A DNA stretch of 7,018 bases from Methanocaldococcaceae archaeon. GTDB taxonomy: Archaea; AGJL01; Methanococci; Methanococcales; Methanocaldococcaceae. The position numbers and the translations under genes were made by a program. The stretch spans positions 1 to 7,018 of the forward strand of contig JALVUY010000142.1 of assembly GCA_027023665.1 (NCBI GenBank), given 5' to 3'. Shown here piece by piece: positions 4,715 through 7,018 of the stretch; the stretch's first letter is position 1, and every line of letters starts with the position of its first letter. A model generated the notes under the pieces. It was given only the letters and a program-made list of their open reading frames with translations. It was not told the DNA's origin and searched no databases.

Positions 4715-5857
4715 TTGGAAAATGATTTAAAGGTTATAACTGTAGATGAATTAAAAAAATACATTAGAAATAATGAGGAGGATAAAATAGATGAGGTAGA
4801 TATAGTTACAACTGCAACTTGTGGAATAATGTCAGGAACTATGGGAGTTTTTCACATCCCTTTTAATGAGGTTTTTAAAAAAGCAGATGAAATATATTTA
4901 AATGATATTAAAGGCGTTGTAGGCGTTTGCCCTAACGAATACTTAGGAAAAGTTGATGCAATATTTTATGGAGAAGTTGGATTTTTATTTAAAGATTTGG
5001 TTAAGGGTAAAGTTGTAGAGGCAAAGGCAGTATGTGGTAATAAAACTTATAAAAATGAGGTAACTATTGAAGATTTACCAACTGCAAAAATGATTGGAAC
5101 GAGAATGGCATTTAAAAATTATACTGCAATAACAAATTTGTCTGATGAAGAAGTTAATACTATATTTCATAGATTACCATTAAAAAAAGGAGAGGCTTCA
5201 TTTTCTGGATGTGGTATGTATAACCCATTGGAAAATATGATTATTAAAGACGAAAAAGATATTATTGGAAAAAAGGCACTATTAAATGGTGCTGAAGCAA
5301 TTATATTAGGTTTTGGAACAAGAAGTTCAATAAAAAAACCAAATTTAATGTTATCCGCCAATATGAAAGAGATGAATCCTTACTATTTAGGAGGTTTCAT
5401 AACATCTTCAGGAATTGAAATATATAATACAATAGCTATTCCAATTAAAGTTGATGAACATAAAGAGAGTTTAAAAAATTTAGATAAAGATATTGCCTTA
5501 CCATTAGTTAATATATTTGGTAGAGAAATTATAGATGTTGGAAACTATGCAGAAGTTTGGGAAAATGTAGATTTAAGACCAAAAATATACCCAGATAGAT
5601 GTAAAGAGTGTAAAGAGTGCTTAGCTGAAAAGTATTGTCCTACCTTTGCAATAAAAAGAGAGAATGGAAAGATAAAGATAACTGAAGACTGTTTTGGATG
5701 TGGTATTTGTAATATCTGCCCTTATGGAGTATTTAAAACAAAACTTGGCTCTATATGCGGAATTCCTATAACTTGCAGGCAGTCAGATAGAAAAAGAGCC
5801 TTAAAATTAGCAAAAGAACTAAAAAAGAAAATTGAAAATGGAGAGTTTAAAATTTAA
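4715..5857 (+). CDS. DUF39 + 2x[4Fe-4S] protein, methanogenesis marker 16 type, 380 aa
   Basis: The N-terminal part (about residues 5-285) is a DUF39/homocysteine-biosynthesis-type domain with VTTATCG (31-37), VCPNE (71-75) and SGCGMYNPLEN (164-174). The C-terminal part is a bacterial-type ferredoxin domain: cysteines 296, 299, 302, 308 and 326, 329, 332, 335 can bind two [4Fe-4S] clusters; two more cysteines (348, 354) follow. This architecture is that of the putative methanogenesis marker 16 metalloprotein, a family confined to methanogens. Related DUF39 proteins, working with a ferredoxin, put sulfide sulfur into aspartate semialdehyde to give homocysteine; here the ferredoxin part is fused, so a reductive sulfur-transfer role is a fair inference but the substrate is unknown. 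Starts at TTG with a clear ribosome site. It converges on the SepCysS gene with only 15 bp between the stops. Confidence 0.9.
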   Translation: MENDLKVITVDELKKYIRNNEEDKIDEVDIVTTATCGIMSGTMGVFHIPFNEVFKKADEIYLNDIKGVVGVCPNEYLGKVDAIFYGEVGFLFKDLVKGKVVEAKAVCGNKTYKNEVTIEDLPTAKMIGTRMAFKNYTAITNLSDEEVNTIFHRLPLKKGEASFSGCGMYNPLENMIIKDEKDIIGKKALLNGAEAIILGFGTRSSIKKPNLMLSANMKEMNPYYLGGFITSSGIEIYNTIAIPIKVDEHKESLKNLDKDIALPLVNIFGREIIDVGNYAEVWENVDLRPKIYPDRCKECKECLAEKYCPTFAIKRENGKIKITEDCFGCGICNICPYGVFKTKLGSICGIPITCRQSDRKRALKLAKELKKKIENGEFKI

Positions 5858-5871
5858 TTTAAAAATTAAAT
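5852..5871. terminator. Palindrome shared by the two convergent gene ends
   Basis: ATTTAATTT-AA-AAATTAAAT is a perfect 9-bp inverted repeat with a 2-bp centre. It includes the stop codon of the DUF39 gene and ends 2 bp before the stop of SepCysS. On the minus strand a T5 run (5861-5865) lies inside it. It probably serves as a compact two-way terminator, though the A/T stem itself would be weak. Confidence 0.45.
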
Positions 5872-5872
5872 A

Positions 5873-7018
5873 TTATTTATTATATTTCTCAATAATTTCT
5901 TTTATTGAATTTACTACATATTCTACTTGCTCCCATTCTAAGCCATAGACACTCATCTTTATCTCCTTTGTAACTCCTGCCCTTATTCCACCAATACCCC
6001 TCTTCTTTAATTCGTCATAAAAGAAAAATCCTCTTCTTTTGTCTTTTTTTGCAATTTCATCCAATATTGGTGTCTCAAATTTAATTAAATCGTGTTCCTT
6101 TGGTTTTATTCCTAATTGCTTAAAACATACTTTTTCTAATTCATCTACAACATACCTCGTTTTTTTAATCTCTTCATTCCATTTCTTAACTCTCTCTACA
6201 ACATAAGGAAAACTTGACATTAAAGTTAATATTGGCAATCCTCTACTTGTACATCCGAGCATTTCAATTTCTTTGAGAGGATATCTTTCAGATGTTTTAG
6301 TAATTTTATCTGCAAATTCCTCATTAAATGCTAAAATACCACAAGGTCCAGAGGCTGCCATACTCTTATGTCCAGAGGCTACAATAAAGTCAGCCTTAAC
6401 CTCTTTTCCATTAACTGGCATTCTTCCTACTGTATATGCACAATTTAGCAGGAAAGGAATTCCTTTGTCTTTGGCAATTTTACCAACTTTTTTAGCATCG
6501 TTTAAGTTTCCATACTCTCCATCAACATGAGTTAATAATATTAATCCAACATTTTTTCCTTTATCTTCTAAGCAGTCTATAACCTCTTTATAGCCTTCTA
6601 AGTTTATCTTATATGTAGGATACTCCTCTTCATATCCTACTTCTGCAACATTCAACCTTGCTCTTTCAGCAGAGACATAACTTGTATAGTGAGCATTTTT
6701 ATCTAAAACTACATAGTCCCCTTCCTTACATATTGCGTGCATAACTATAAATTTCCCTTCCCTTGCTCCATGTGTTGGCCTTGTATAATCCATATTTAAA
6801 AATTTAGATAAATCTTCTAAAAACTCCTTTATTGGAGGGCTTGTTATCTCATCCAATCTTCCGTGGCAGAAATCACAAACACTATAACCATCCCAATACT
6901 CATAAACTGTTTTTTTAGATTCTTTTGGTAATATTCCTCCTCTTTGTATTGGATTTAAGTTGATTATCTCTCTGTTTAAATTTCTTCTTAAATTTTTGTA
7001 TTTATCTAAGTTAATATC
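5873..7018 (-). CDS. pscS: O-phosphoseryl-tRNA:Cys-tRNA synthase (SepCysS), 5' end outside the window
   Basis: A PLP enzyme that turns Sep-tRNA(Cys), made by SepRS, into Cys-tRNA(Cys), the tRNA-dependent cysteine route of methanogens. The reading frame stays open from the stop at 5873 to the right edge (381 residues visible), so the TTG at 6856 is an internal leucine, not a start. Near the visible N-terminus come NPIQRGGILP and VCDFC (cysteines 48 and 51 of the visible part); the third key cysteine is in LGCTSRG (visible 256) and the PLP lysine is in SGHKSM (visible 218). Adding 16 missing residues gives C64, C67 and C272, which are the essential cysteines reported for the M. jannaschii enzyme, so about 16 residues are probably cut off. 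These cysteines carry the sulfur (persulfide/Fe-S) used in the reaction. No frameshift or missing catalytic residue is seen. Promoter lies outside the window. Confidence 0.96.
   Translation of the reverse strand, partial: DINLDKYKNLRRNLNREIINLNPIQRGGILPKESKKTVYEYWDGYSVCDFCHGRLDEITSPPIKEFLEDLSKFLNMDYTRPTHGAREGKFIVMHAICKEGDYVVLDKNAHYTSYVSAERARLNVAEVGYEEEYPTYKINLEGYKEVIDCLEDKGKNVGLILLTHVDGEYGNLNDAKKVGKIAKDKGIPFLLNCAYTVGRMPVNGKEVKADFIVASGHKSMAASGPCGILAFNEEFADKITKTSERYPLKEIEMLGCTSRGLPILTLMSSFPYVVERVKKWNEEIKKTRYVVDELEKVCFKQLGIKPKEHDLIKFETPILDEIAKKDKRRGFFFYDELKKRGIGGIRAGVTKEIKMSVYGLEWEQVEYVVNSIKEIIEKYNK

Noticed and set aside
6273..6530. Plus-strand 85-codon frame within the SepCysS gene
   Set aside because: Antisense shadow of a conserved enzyme; no independent support.
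6854..6856. TTG as the start of the SepCysS gene
   Set aside because: The same frame continues upstream to the window edge and encodes the conserved N-terminal part with the essential CxxC, so this is an internal leucine codon.
1..7018. Insertion sequence or integrated element
   Set aside because: No transposase or integrase, no terminal inverted repeats with target duplications, and all proteins are core methanogen genes.

Overview
The base composition (very AT-rich, with almost purely A/T intergenic DNA), the gene content and the GGTG-type ribosome binding sites point to a hyperthermophilic methanogenic archaeon of the Methanocaldococcus group, close to M. jannaschii. Three genes support this directly: a group II chaperonin (thermosome) subunit, a methanogen-specific DUF39/ferredoxin protein (methanogenesis marker 16 type), and Sep-tRNA:Cys-tRNA synthase, which makes Cys-tRNA in methanogens.

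Layout from left to right: (1) 139-1770, minus strand: thermosome subunit with its own BRE/TATA promoter and a TGTGCA-N7-TGCACA palindrome just upstream of it. (2) 1771-2412: a 640-bp stretch without a conventional gene. It holds a GC-rich island (about 1950-2165; about half G+C over its first 110 bases) with several perfect stems, preceded by a TATA box at the right distance and followed by a T-tract. I read it as a structured non-coding RNA gene on the plus strand, family not recognised. (3) 2413-3633, minus: a PP-loop protein of the PAPS reductase family with an N-terminal PUA-like region. (4) 3728-4591, plus: HtpX-type membrane zinc protease, divergent from the PP-loop gene. (5) 4715-5857, plus: marker-16 type DUF39 + 2x[4Fe-4S] protein with a TTG start. 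(6) 5873-7018, minus: Sep-tRNA:Cys-tRNA synthase, convergent with (5) and cut at its 5' end by the window edge.

Two themes run through the window. Thermosome and HtpX are both protein-quality-control factors. The PP-loop/PAPS-reductase-like protein, the DUF39 protein and SepCysS all belong to families that handle sulfur (sulfonucleotides, homocysteine-type sulfur insertion, Cys-tRNA). The genes are not one operon (strands alternate), so any functional link is by neighbourhood only.

The most novel-looking item is the GC-rich RNA locus. It offers two pairs of mutually exclusive helices, a possible pseudoknot, a 48-codon open frame that coincides with its GC-rich core, and TATA-like boxes at both ends, so even its strand deserves an experiment.
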